From: Loripinus fragilis
Lineage: Eukaryota; Mollusca; Bivalvia; Lucinida; Lucinidae
Direction: 5' to 3'
Length of the DNA stretch: 64,000 nucleotides
NCBI GenBank assembly: GCA_964019695.1
Contig: OZ026520.1
Span: 24,690,130 to 24,754,129 of the forward strand
In this document: piece by piece, positions 47,501-59,500 of the stretch
How the letters are laid out: every line of letters begins with the position of its first letter
How positions within the stretch are numbered: position 1 is the first letter of the stretch
The notes under the pieces: model-generated
What the model was told of the DNA's origin: nothing
The model's database searches: none
The model's input: the letters and a program-made list of their open reading frames with translations, nothing else
Position numbers and translations under genes: made by a program

Positions 47501-50500
47501 TGGGTTAGCTATTTTTCATGGTAAACCTTTGTCGGCTGAACCCAGATATATTTGTTTGTATGTGTTGATGCTTTACGTCCCAGTCAACAATTTTTCAGTC
47601 ATGTCAGGATGTTTTCCTGCCTTTCTGGGTTGAACCAGTACTAAGCAGAGGATAAAGTGTCTTGCTCAAGGACAAAACGCAGTGTCTCTGATGAGGCTCG
47701 AACCCAAAACCCCTTCGATCTTGAGTCAAGCACTTGAGTCGAGCCACCATTTGTGTTAATGCTTTACGTCTTAGTCAACAATTTTTCAGTCATGTTGGGA
47801 TGTTTTCCTGTCTTCCTGGGTTTAACCAGTAATAAGAAGAGGAAACCCCCAGGTGCATTATGTATATCCTCTTTAGAAAACAGTGTAGATCCAGATCAGC
47901 TGGCTTCATCAGAAGCCATCTGATCTGGATCTGTACTGTTTTCCTTACAGCCTCTGAATCCACTGTATTCATTGAAATGATGTAATTGAACTGACTGGAA
48001 AACAGAAGTGAATGTGCTACATCAATTTATTCAGCAAGACAAGTGTAAATCATAATCATATCCAACTGGATAAGTGCCCAGTTCACTTAAAAATTTAAAT
48101 TTTAACCACCCTTGTCGAGCTGAATATTTTTATGTACTACACTCCTCCCCAATTTTTATCTTGATAACCTGCAGCATTCCAGTTATAAGCATATATTTAC
48201 AAGCAGAGAAAAAAAAGTGTAGATCCTGATCAGATGGCTTCTTTAGAAGCCGGCTGATCTGGATATACAGTATTTTCAAAAAGGATAAATCTGGGTTCAT
48301 CAGACAAGGGTACACCACAACAGCTCTGCCTTGAAAAAAAATATTATTTAGCAGGATACAGAGTATTGTAGGAAACCCCAATGTGCTTATCTAATGTCCC
48401 ATTTTATTGGCTGGCATATGTTTTTACCCACTTTGTACTTTTTTTAACTTTTTTTTCAAAGGAAAATGTTAACTATTTCATTAGAATGGGGAAAGCCATA
48501 TTGGGAAGGACAACTGCTCTGCTTGTATCAGAACAAGGGTATATTCTCTACAAGCCCTTGTAACCATAGAATAAAGCTTGAACTTGACCAGCCCAGGGCT
48601 CAAACTCATTACCCTGCTCACAAACCATAAAGGTCAGATACTTAATCAAAATTGGTAGATTGCACTTAGCAGCCCTGAAAGAAGTCCATTTGACAACATG
48701 TTTATATGAGCAAATGTTTAAAATGTAGAGATGAAATGGCAAACAGTGTATACCACAGGATAAATTAAACAAAATTTTTGAGTGTAAAATTGTAAATATT
48801 TTCTTACCCATCAGTTTTAACATATACTGAGCGAAACTTCTAAACCGCCACTCGATATTTTCTCATATATCTTAACATATATGAAACATACATGTCTACA
48901 ATTTACACTCAATATGGAAAAATCAAATAAACACAACCTGTCAAAATTTCATTTTCATAAATTGAAATTAACATGCTCAATTGATAGATTGTATTTAAGG
49001 CACCATCACATTTCATTTTCACACGAACACTAAAATTTGAACTCATCGCTTAAAACCGAGTATTCCAGGGACCTAAAGTGAAAAAAACACCAACTTTATG
49101 GTGTTATAAATGGACAATATTGAAAAATTTTGGGTTTCGTTTTCAGTAGGTAGGAATTTTTCAGGTAATCCAGAATGCTCCTATGGAAGCCCATATGACA
49201 TAAAACAACACAAGAATGCTTTATGGAGATGACATGTTTTCGTCCACAATATTATTGAAGCTTCCTGATGCTGTAAATGGGTGTTATTGAATACTATCGT
49301 GTTTATTTTGTAATAAAGTAGCAATTTTCATGCAATTTAGTTCTCCTATGGAGGCCCATATGGCCTAAAAGAACAAAGAAATGTGTTTATGGTGATGCAA
49401 TGTTTTTGTCAACAATATTATTGAAACATCCGTCACCTATTAACTGTGTACTGCACATCAATCTCGACACTTCCGACGTTCCAATGCAGCATTTGTACAT
49501 CACCGAACCTAAGTATGGTGGACTATACAGGACATCTTATGGCATACGTAATACTGGGTTTTTGTCGATTTTTCTCGTCATACGAGTGCAAAAATGAAAA
49601 TTGACCGACAGGTTGTGGTGTAGACTTTCGGCTCTATCAAAACATGTCAAACTTTTTGATAAATTATGAATCAGTCTCAGCGAGGCCCCGTTTTTGATTG
49701 AACCCACAGCCCGACCCCTCTACTTTATACTCATACAACCCAAACGTTGGCATTTTTGTGATAGAATAAAGTTGTCGGATAGTTGTCGATGAAAATACGA
49801 GTATACACAAGGTGAAAAACATTTAGTATCGTGCGCCACGTGCAAAACCGGTATTAGTACTCTATCGTTACGCATAAATGAACATCCTTATTGAATCAAA
49901 CTTTGTTATGTTCTATCGACGGATACATGTGCCCAAATATACAGTGCCAAATATCATTTCAAATAGTTTAATAATAAATGAGCTATATCGAAAAAGTGTG
50001 TTTTGTTAACTGGCGGTTTAGAAGTTTAGTTCAGTATATGTTTTGGTGCTCAAAAGAACCGTCTCATTGAGACGGTTCTTTTGAGTGCCCACAACATATG
50101 TTTTGGTTGAGAAATAAGAAAATAAGTTTTTCGATACACACTCATAACTACATTTGTAAAGACCTCCCTGATCGGACTGCTTGCTATTGCTCAGGCTATA
50201 CATTACATGTAGTCATGTACAGGTAAAACCAGAATTCTAATAATTAACCCTTAATGTGCCATCCAAGACTTCACAAGGTGACGAATTATGTGAAATCTTC
50301 ATTTTTGTCAAAAACAGGGTTTGATATTTCAAGTGAATCATCAGCTGGCAAATGCTTCACTTGCAATACATGTAGCAAGCTTTATTTGGTTTAAGGAAGC
50401 AATATAATTTGAAAATGTCTGCTGCAAACGTCTGCTGGTACTCCAACTCTTTGCCTCTCAGTGATGTCTGCTGATAACCTTTGCAAACAGTTTGAACCCA

Positions 50501-53500
50501 GGTCAAGCCCGACCAAAACTGTTCGATACTGATGGTATTCCTGAAATAATTTTTTGAAATAGTTGATTTTGAAAAAAATCAACACATGCAAAATTACCCA
50601 GCATGCAAGGAGTTAAGGTTTAATTATTAGGTATCGCCTAAACTATCTCCTTATACTGACTGTTGCAATGATGCAATATGACCATTTTTCAACAATGTCA
50701 AACATATTCATGCACAATGAAGATCCTGCACACCTGTACAGGCTGTACAGATTACAGTTTGAATCCAAAGTTCCATTTCCCACATAAAGCTTCTTTATAA
50801 TTATGATCTAAAGAGTCTCTTTCATGTAAATGCTCATCAATATTTCAGCAATTGACAGACACATGTCTATAAGGCAAGACTCTTAAGTGTCTCTACACAC
50901 TAATGGACCATTAATCAACCCCTCACTTAATACAGACTATAAGTCAAGGTATACTCACAGGTTTAGATAAACAAAAAAATTCAGCGTAAAATTGTAAATA
51001 TTTTCTTACCCATCAATTAAAACATATGTTTTGGGTGCTCAAAAGAACCATCTCATTGAGACGGTTCTTTTGAGTACCCACAACGTATGTTTTCGTTGAG
51101 AAATAAGAAAATAAAATTTTCGTTACACACTCTTAACTAAAGTCCTGTATACTGTTTATATATCTCTGTATGTACTAAGAGGGGTTAAGTTTATACCATT
51201 AAATTATAGCCAACAACAAATTTATGATGCTTTTTATTCTTTTTAGGGAAATTAAAGATGACAATTTTTAGATGTCAGGGAAAATAAGGCTGGATACTGC
51301 ATGTGAATCATCTGCAAGCAGATGATTCACATGAAATAACAAGTTCTATTTGTTTTTTAAGACAGACAAAAATATGAAAAATGTGTCTGCTGCAAATTAT
51401 TGGTGTTTAATTTGGTAAATTATTTTGATTTATCCTACATATTCAGATAGGGAGTCCTTTGCAAATGAGTCAATGTCAAAATTCGTCAAATTTTGAAAGA
51501 AGTAAATGGTAAAATATGAATTAAATAAAATGATATTCTTTTTTCATGAAAGTAACAATTTGTATCTGAAAATACTATGAAAAGCGAAAAGAAACCTTAA
51601 CAGCCAATCAGATCCTTATAATTAAGTTTCAAAGATCACATGACCAGATAAAATGTCAATACCGTAACAAACTTTAATTCCTGTTTTTTTCTTCAAATCT
51701 TGTCATTGATATTTATTTTGTTGCATTGGATAAGTTCAATAAATCATGTGTTTAATTGTGTCAAAGGTAAAATTTGAACAAAATGATTATTTACGACAAT
51801 GAGCAAACGTTAAATGCATTTTTTTTATCTTTTAAGTAATTTTGTGTACTATTTTCTCAGTATTTTGTTTAAAAACCACATTTCTAGAAAATTACAATGC
51901 TTTGATATGATTGTAATCAACCAAAGGAATTGATCAGGTACTTAAAATCTCCATGTTGTCTTTGTCTGATATACTTTTTCCCAAAAATATCACTGTTACT
52001 GTACTTGACAAAAATGTTACAGTATTGACCTTTTAAGAATATATGCTAGCGTAATTCTTCTGCTTAAGATTTGGTGTAGAGCACTGTTGACCAGATTGCA
52101 TTGTTAATACTCTTGACACATGTGCACAGAAAGAATTTTGGAATATATGGTAGATTGCATTTATTTCAAAATATTGTTACGGGTTTGACAAAAGCGTTAC
52201 GGTATTGACAAACCCTGCCTGAAAACAAAACAATATGTCAATACCGTAACAAACTGTTATACTCAAATTCATCATTCAATTTGTGTTTTATGCTTCTGTT
52301 TAAATTTGATAAAGCATTCTTATCATAAATTCACTAATAAACTTGACTAAAAACTAATATCTTTGCATTCAAAACTGTACTTTTTTGACAGCATATGTCA
52401 AAACCGTAACAATATGTGTCAATACCGCAACATTTTCATCGTTACGGTATTGACTTTTACGGTATTGATATATTCTACATATTTTTTTACCTAAAATTAT
52501 GATTACTCCCTAAAACATCGCAACAAGAGTGATTTTTTGTTGAGAAATTTTATTTGGTCAAGATGTTAAAACCAGAAATTTTTTATCAAATTCCATTGTC
52601 CATTTTTGTGTTACGGTCATTTGACACAAAAAAAATATACTATAAAAATTTCACTCACCAAAACAGTATTTTCTTTTGCCAGTTCTGTAGATGCTTTACA
52701 AAACACATGTATTCTTAGTAAACAGAAAGTGTCAAATTAGTATGACAGAAAACCAGATTCAGCACCATTAGGGATCCAGTATTATTTTTGCAATTTATCA
52801 AGTGTTACGGTATTGACATAAACGCTTGGGACAGAGGTTTTTTGGCAAAAAAATGCAAAAAATGTAATGCAAAATCACACATTGAAACCTCCTACATTTA
52901 CTTTGATAATGCTTTTATCAATACAGCCAGTTAAAATTCCTGAGAAAATAATAGTTTTTTAATAATTCTTGTCCAAAGTTCAATTTTTTCCGTTGGACGG
53001 GCAAAAATGCCAAAAAATGGGGTTTTAATCCAATAAAAAATATATTTACACACCAATATTTTTCAGTTTTATCAGCTAGCCTTATTAAGTATGATCAGTA
53101 GTATTGTGTGAAGAAAAAAAAATCATGATCACATCAGTGGTTTTCATAAGATATGAAACGGACAAGAATTTTGACGAATTTTGACATTGACTCAAATAGT
53201 GAAATAACTGATCAGCCTTTACACAGGTTGCCATCCAGTAATAAATAACTCCCTAATCAGGGTTTTTACGATTTTTACATTTGATAACAAAATGCGCTTC
53301 AATCAGGGCTTTCACTATTTTGGCATTTGATAACAAACTGCTCCTTATTCAGATGTTTCACTATTTTCACATTTGATAACAAACTGCTCCTTGATAAGAC
53401 TTTCACTATTTTAACATTTGGTAACTGCTTCTTAATCAGGGATTTCACTAATCTCACATTTTGATAACAAACTGCTACTTATTCAGGGTTTTCACTATTT

Positions 53501-56500
53501 TAACATTTGATAACAAACTGCTCCTTATTCAGGTTTTTCACTATTTTGAAATTTGATAACAAACTGCTCCTTAATAAGGGCTTTCACTATTTTAACATTT
53601 GGTAACAAACTGCTCCTTAATCAGGGATTTCACTATTTCCACATTTTATAACAAACTGCTACTTATTCAGGTTTTTCACTACCGGGTATTTTAACATTTG
53701 ATAACAAACTCCTCCTTAATCAGGGATTTCGCTATTTTACAATTTGAGCATCTATCTTGTCATTCATCTGAGCAAATAGTGCAGATCCTGATCAGATGCC
53801 ACATATTGTGGCATCTCATCTTGGTCTACACTGTTTGTTGTCTGTTTCTTGCTTGATTTGATTCTTTACATCCCAATCAACAACTTTTAAGTCATGTCGG
53901 AATGAGGGTTCCTGGGTTAAACCAGTTCCAAGCAGAGGATAAAGTGTCTTGCTCAAGAACACAAGGCAGTGCCTCCAATGAGGCTTGAACCTGCAACCCC
54001 TTGATCTTGAGTTAAGCACTCTACCACTGAGCCTTCGTGCTCCTCACAAATGTTCTGGTTTCCAGTATATAAGGTGCCAGGCCAGGGCTTACCCTGGCTC
54101 AGAATTTGTTGTAGCCAACACTTTAGCCAAATGGAAAAAGTTGGAGCCAAATGAAATTGACTTTAGCCAAGGTTTTAGCCAGAAAGTAGTATAAAGAAGT
54201 TGTTCTGTATTTAACTTGTTACCCGCTTGCTGCGACTTTGTCATCTGCTGATAACATTTGCAAACAGTTCGGACACAGATCAGGCCCGACAAAACGTCGG
54301 GCCTGATCTGGATCCAAACTGTTTGACACCCTGGTGGTATTGGAAAAAAAATCCAGCATTCAAAGAGTTAAATATGGCACAATAATAAAGTGTGAATAAT
54401 AAAAAATATTGGAAAAACCAAATGCTGGTCAAAATATTCTTTTTTGCAGATATGTAATATTTGAACCACCAAGAGTGTACTTTTAGCCAATGACTTATAT
54501 TTGTAGCCACTCTACATTTTTAGTAGCAAGTGGCTAATGGCAGAGTGAGCTCTGGGTGCTGGGTAACTTACATCAGCTTGGAACATGGCTGACTGTTGTT
54601 CTTTAGCTGCTATCTGATCTTTCAATACGTTGATGTAGTGTTGGTGCTCCGACTGTTGGTTCCGCAAGGTGTCCGCTTTCAACTTTAGACCGGTAATCTC
54701 ATTGTCTTTATTGTTTAACTCACTTCTACACGTCTCAACCTGAAATTAAAGTACATGTTTGTTTGTTTGATTTGATTCTTTACGTCCCATCAACAATCTT
54801 TCAGTTATAAAGGGACGGGTCTTCCTGGGTTAAACCAGTACTAAGCTCGGATAAATGTTTCTTGCTCAAGGACCAAAAACGCAGTGAAGCCGGTGAGGCT
54901 CGAACCCTCGGCCCTTCGGTCTCGAGTCAATTGGTTGATAATTACGACTAAATGTCATCTCCCGTGAGTCGTCTGCTGATACTTTTAAAACATCTGTAGA
55001 CAACAGTGTGGGCCCTGCAGTCTGATACGAGTCCACACTGTTTGCCTGTATGCCGAAATTAGTCATTGACGTAAGCTTTAACATGCAGGAGACAATTTCA
55101 GTAGATAGATGACATTTTCAGATGCAAGAAGGTGAATGGTTAACACTTTGCATAATGGGGTAATTTTTTTGTAGATAATGTTTTAAAATACATGTAAACA
55201 GTTTCAAAATACCATCACTATTAAACAGTTTGGATCCAGATCAGGTGGGGAATGATATGGATCAAAACTGTTTTTATCAGTTACCATTCATGAAGAAGTT
55301 TCTTGCTCTAAGTCTCTTAGATGTTGTATTTATCATGCCGATACATGTTAAAATGCCAACAATTGTTGGCATTTTAATATTTATGAGCATGATAAACCTT
55401 ATGCTCAGTTGAATTGAGCACGAAAAAAGTTTTATAACCTTGGGGCCAGGCATGCAAAGAGTTAAGTTGAGGTCACTATGAGTGTTTGAAATATTTACCA
55501 CAACCATTTTTGTATTTTTGCCTGAAAGCATGTCTAGAATGAAGATCCATCATCGTCAAGAGACAACAACCAATCAACAAAACAAACACTATAAATTGGT
55601 TAGCATCTCTAGCTTAATAGCCAATCAAAGAATCTCCCATGGCTTCTGTCCTTGAAGCTTTTTAGCCTTGTTTCGACACTTTGCATGCTGCAAAATTTTT
55701 CATGATTTTTGTTATTTGCTGAAATTTAAAAAAAAAAAAATCGAAAAATTATTTCAGGAAAACTACATGTATCAGGGTCAAACAGTTTGGATCCAGCTCA
55801 GGCCTGATGCTTTGGCTGTTTTCATGCCCACCAGGGTTTACCTGTTTCATTTCTTTTGCTCCGGTAATCAGTTTTATGTACTGTTGAGTCTTCATCTTTG
55901 CTTTATCTCCTTTTTATATCTGGATTTTTATGCTCTAGGAGATGATGCATGGATAAGTCAGGGGTCTTTCATGCAAACCAAACATCTATGTGTCTTGATC
56001 CACATCTGAACTAAGGGTGAGGTTGGCGCTGTGAAACTGGTTTAAACCCTCCGGTGAAATATTTTTTACTGACCATTCCAAGGCGGTACTTCTTTTGTGG
56101 ATCATTTGTGTTATTTATCTTTTGTGTCTGTTCGTAGCTGCCTTGTGGTCACCTGCTGGGAGAGGGCTGACCTCTTGGCTCTGGTTTGTGATGTTTAATT
56201 GTTTTTGTCACTTTCCCTTGTGGTATCCTTGGTCAGGCGTGGAACTTGATTGTATTGATTCATGATATTTGCCAACTTTCTTACTTTGACATATTATCAG
56301 GAGACAACACTAGCAGGCAAGCATGAAGTGCCATCTAAACTTTACAGCAGATGATAATTTGAATATTTCCCAGTTTCCACATTATTTTCTTCTTTTTAAC
56401 CCTTTACTCCACACAAGCGCCTTTGGACGCCTTTGAAATGTAAGATATTTTTAAATATTATGAAAAATGGAACATTTGCTCCTGAGGAGCAAATGTTACA

Positions 56501-59500
56501 TTTTCCATAATATTTTCAAGCCAATTGAAATGTAAAAATTATTTTTGGAAAATATTTGAAAATTTGAATTATTTATAGAAAATAATGCAATGTTCTAAAT
56601 ATAGCATATGGGGTAAAGAGTCAAATAAAACCAACTTTGACCTGCCTACCAGTTGACTTGTTTCTTTTATTTTCTATAATCCTGTTACAGAAGGGTATCC
56701 AGCCATACATACAGTACATACATAAATGATAATTCAATCTCACTTGGTTTGGGTCAGCTTTTGAAAGCATGTAAGACTAGCAAAGATTCAGATGAACAAC
56801 ACTCCATCTCAATTTTTATTCAATTAATTTGCAGATTCTATTACATGTGGACAGTTGGGATAAATCAACACTGTTTTCAAAATAGAATATACAGTGCACA
56901 GGTACCGATACAGTGCACAGGTATCGTTTAGCATGGTAGGTACAGAAAAACGTGTACAAAACCGCTTAACGGCCACTCTAAAATAGACAAAACAAAGGTC
57001 TTACTGACAAATGGTAGCTTAATGAAGGTCGAAAGTATTGCAGAATGCTATACTTTTGACCTGCATTAAGCGATAATCGGTCATAAAAACATGTTTTGTC
57101 TGATTGAGAGTGGTGGTTTTACACAGGTTTTACTGTGTATGCCCCAAAACGCCATTTTCACATGGACTGGCCATATACAGTAAAATCCCTAAAGTAGCAA
57201 TACTGTTTACATCAACCTCTTACCTCAGCTTTCAAGGCTTTTTCTCTAGCTGGAAGTATTTCTTTAAGACTGCCCCCATCTTTGTCCGGGGTCCCCTCCT
57301 CTCCAAACCTATGTAACCTATCCTCTAAGCATTGGAGTTCCTTTTCTAGAGCTGAAATTCTTGAATCCTGAAAAATAATTGATTTTGGTGCTTATCTCAT
57401 ACCTAAGGTAGATTCATAAAAGTGAGTGGTACCTATTTCAGGGTCCAAATATATATGTTTTTATTAAGCTAAGATTCTCACATTTCAGGGTCCAAAAATA
57501 TATGCTTTTAAGCTAACATTCCCCCATTTCAGGGTCCAAAAATATGTTTTAAATCTCCCATTTCAGCGTTCAAAAATAGATGTTATTACCCTAAAATTCC
57601 CCCATTTCAGGGTCCAAAAATGGATGTTTTTATCCCCCATTTAGGGTCCAAAAATATGCTTTTAAGCTAATATTCCCCCATTTTGGGGTCCAAAAATATA
57701 AATGTATGTCTTTAAGCTAATATTCCAAGAGGATAGTACTGATACATTTATATGTTTATAACTTAGATTCTTTAAAATCTTTAATATTTGGAGACAGTGA
57801 TGGCATCATGATACAAGACCCTAGATAGTATAGTATTTGTTTGTTTGCTTTTGTTGCTTTATGTCCCAAGTCAACAGCTATGGTCATGGCGGGACGGTCA
57901 GTTGACCTCACCACACTTTTTCCTGGGCAATCTTGAACATGGAGTTAACCAGTACTTCTTCAACATACTTTCGCTTGTAACTGACAACAACCCTTCTTGA
58001 ATGATTCAGCGGAAGGGAGGAAAATGATCTTAGAAATTATTTCATGATCAATCTCCACCAAAGTATGCGACTGGGCCAGGATCATGATAGAGGTTTCTCC
58101 AATAGTAATAACATCATGATAGTCAAAACTTGGCAGAATATTCCTTTTGCAAACAGGGCAAACCCAGATCGGGCAGCAGCTGCTCATGCAAGCTGCCTGA
58201 TCAGAGTCTACTAAGTTTGCTTATTGAAATACGGTAAATGTTCTAAAATTACGAACACTAAAAAATAATTATTTTTTCTGTTGTTCGTAATTTTAGAAAT
58301 TACGTTTGTGAAAAAATGCTAATGTTCGTAATTTTATAATGTGGGCTTTATCATGAGCAAAAACGGTATATATGCATGTCAAAATGTGGTAGAAACGTGG
58401 TGAAAACACGGCGATATGATTCTGTGCCATCTCCTCTTTTTTTCTTTTCTTTAATCTTATTAAAACCGCCGCTAAATTCATGCAGAATGAGTCAGTAAAA
58501 TGTCCAGCGCGTGCGGTATTCGCCAAGTCGAGAGCCAGGCACGTGCATATTATGTCACTCAATTTACTTACAGGTCATAAAAGTCCACTGATTTAAAATA
58601 TTCGATAAGCCGGGTCTCCTATGTTCACTTGTCTTGGACAACCGATGAATCTCTACACTAATTCGTTCTTCCACGCTTTCGCTCGCTCTGCCGACTTCGA
58701 ATTCCAGCTAATATTGTACCACGGACCCAGTAATTTTGGGTCAGAGATTGTACTCAAGAATTGATACCGCTAGACATCTCGTTCGATCAGATTTTTTTGC
58801 AAAGATCGACACAAAACTTTGAAATACGTAGACGAGTTTCCAGAGTAAAAAAAAAACTGACGAAATTCAAAAAGAACACACACATCTCTCTCTCTCCTTG
58901 TCGATCCGTCGATGCAATGTTTACTTTGACGTGCCTGCACCGGTCTCTCTCTCTCTCTCTCTCTATTTGCAAACACGGTTTGGATCCAGATCAGACCCGA
59001 AGGGTATTCAGGATAGAATGTTTCGTCAATTTAAAAACGTGTGCATGTGATAAAGTACACAGAGCGATAATACTGTGGAATGTCCGACTTTGCCGTACAA
59101 AAGCCGATGCGCACGATAAGGTTGGGTTTTGGGTCCTCATCGGAAGCAGTTGTAAAACAAGATAGATTGACTGACCTAAACATTGCGTTTCGATATTCTA
59201 AGAAACCAAGCCAAAACAAAAGATTCGTGTGCAAACACCGTGCAGTCTCTCTCTCTCTCTACTTTTACGACCTGCTATCAAAGTTTGCAAACAGTTTGGG
59301 TCTTGAAGATCGTCCGACGTGCCTGATCAGGGGCAAACATGCATACCAAGAGTTATAATCTAGTCCGACTTTGCGTCCGCTGAAAGGAACATTTCAGACA
59401 AGTACCTTCTTTCAGATGCATGCCATGGGCGGATCCAGAGGGGGGGACAGGGGGGGTCCGGGCCCCCCTGAAAAATCACAAAAAATATAGGGTTTCCTAG

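Larger units (their letters stand above)
47230..54571 (-). other. ERC intron W3-W4 (longest intron, 7.3 kb)
   Basis: Contains family G MITE (47285-47508), SINE pieces (47545-47830), two family A hairpins (47878-47945, 48211-48275), family F with a nested TA element (48780-50150), family B (50442-50616), family F (50980-51140), a 1.73-kb TIR element (51464-53197), a minisatellite (53225-53745), family C hairpin (53770-53838), SINE (53845-54045) and family B (54211-54371). Confidence 0.8.
54740..57223 (-). other. ERC intron W2-W3
   Basis: SINE (54759-54933), hairpin D relative (54990-55045), family B with nested family E (55140-55465), an interrupted family B (55676-56310), family H (56396-56624) and family L (56940-57137). 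The plus-strand frame 55668-56009 spans an element boundary and is not a gene. Confidence 0.78.

Noticed and set aside
48825..50036. Autonomous mariner element
   Set aside because: TIR and TA site fit, but I find no DDE/D transposase motif or frame longer than about 65 codons, so only a non-autonomous element is claimed.
58761..59165. 134-codon plus-strand open frame
   Set aside because: Runs through CT microsatellites (Ser-Leu repeats) and a hairpin-B half copy; there are overlapping frames on the other strand. Looks like chance.
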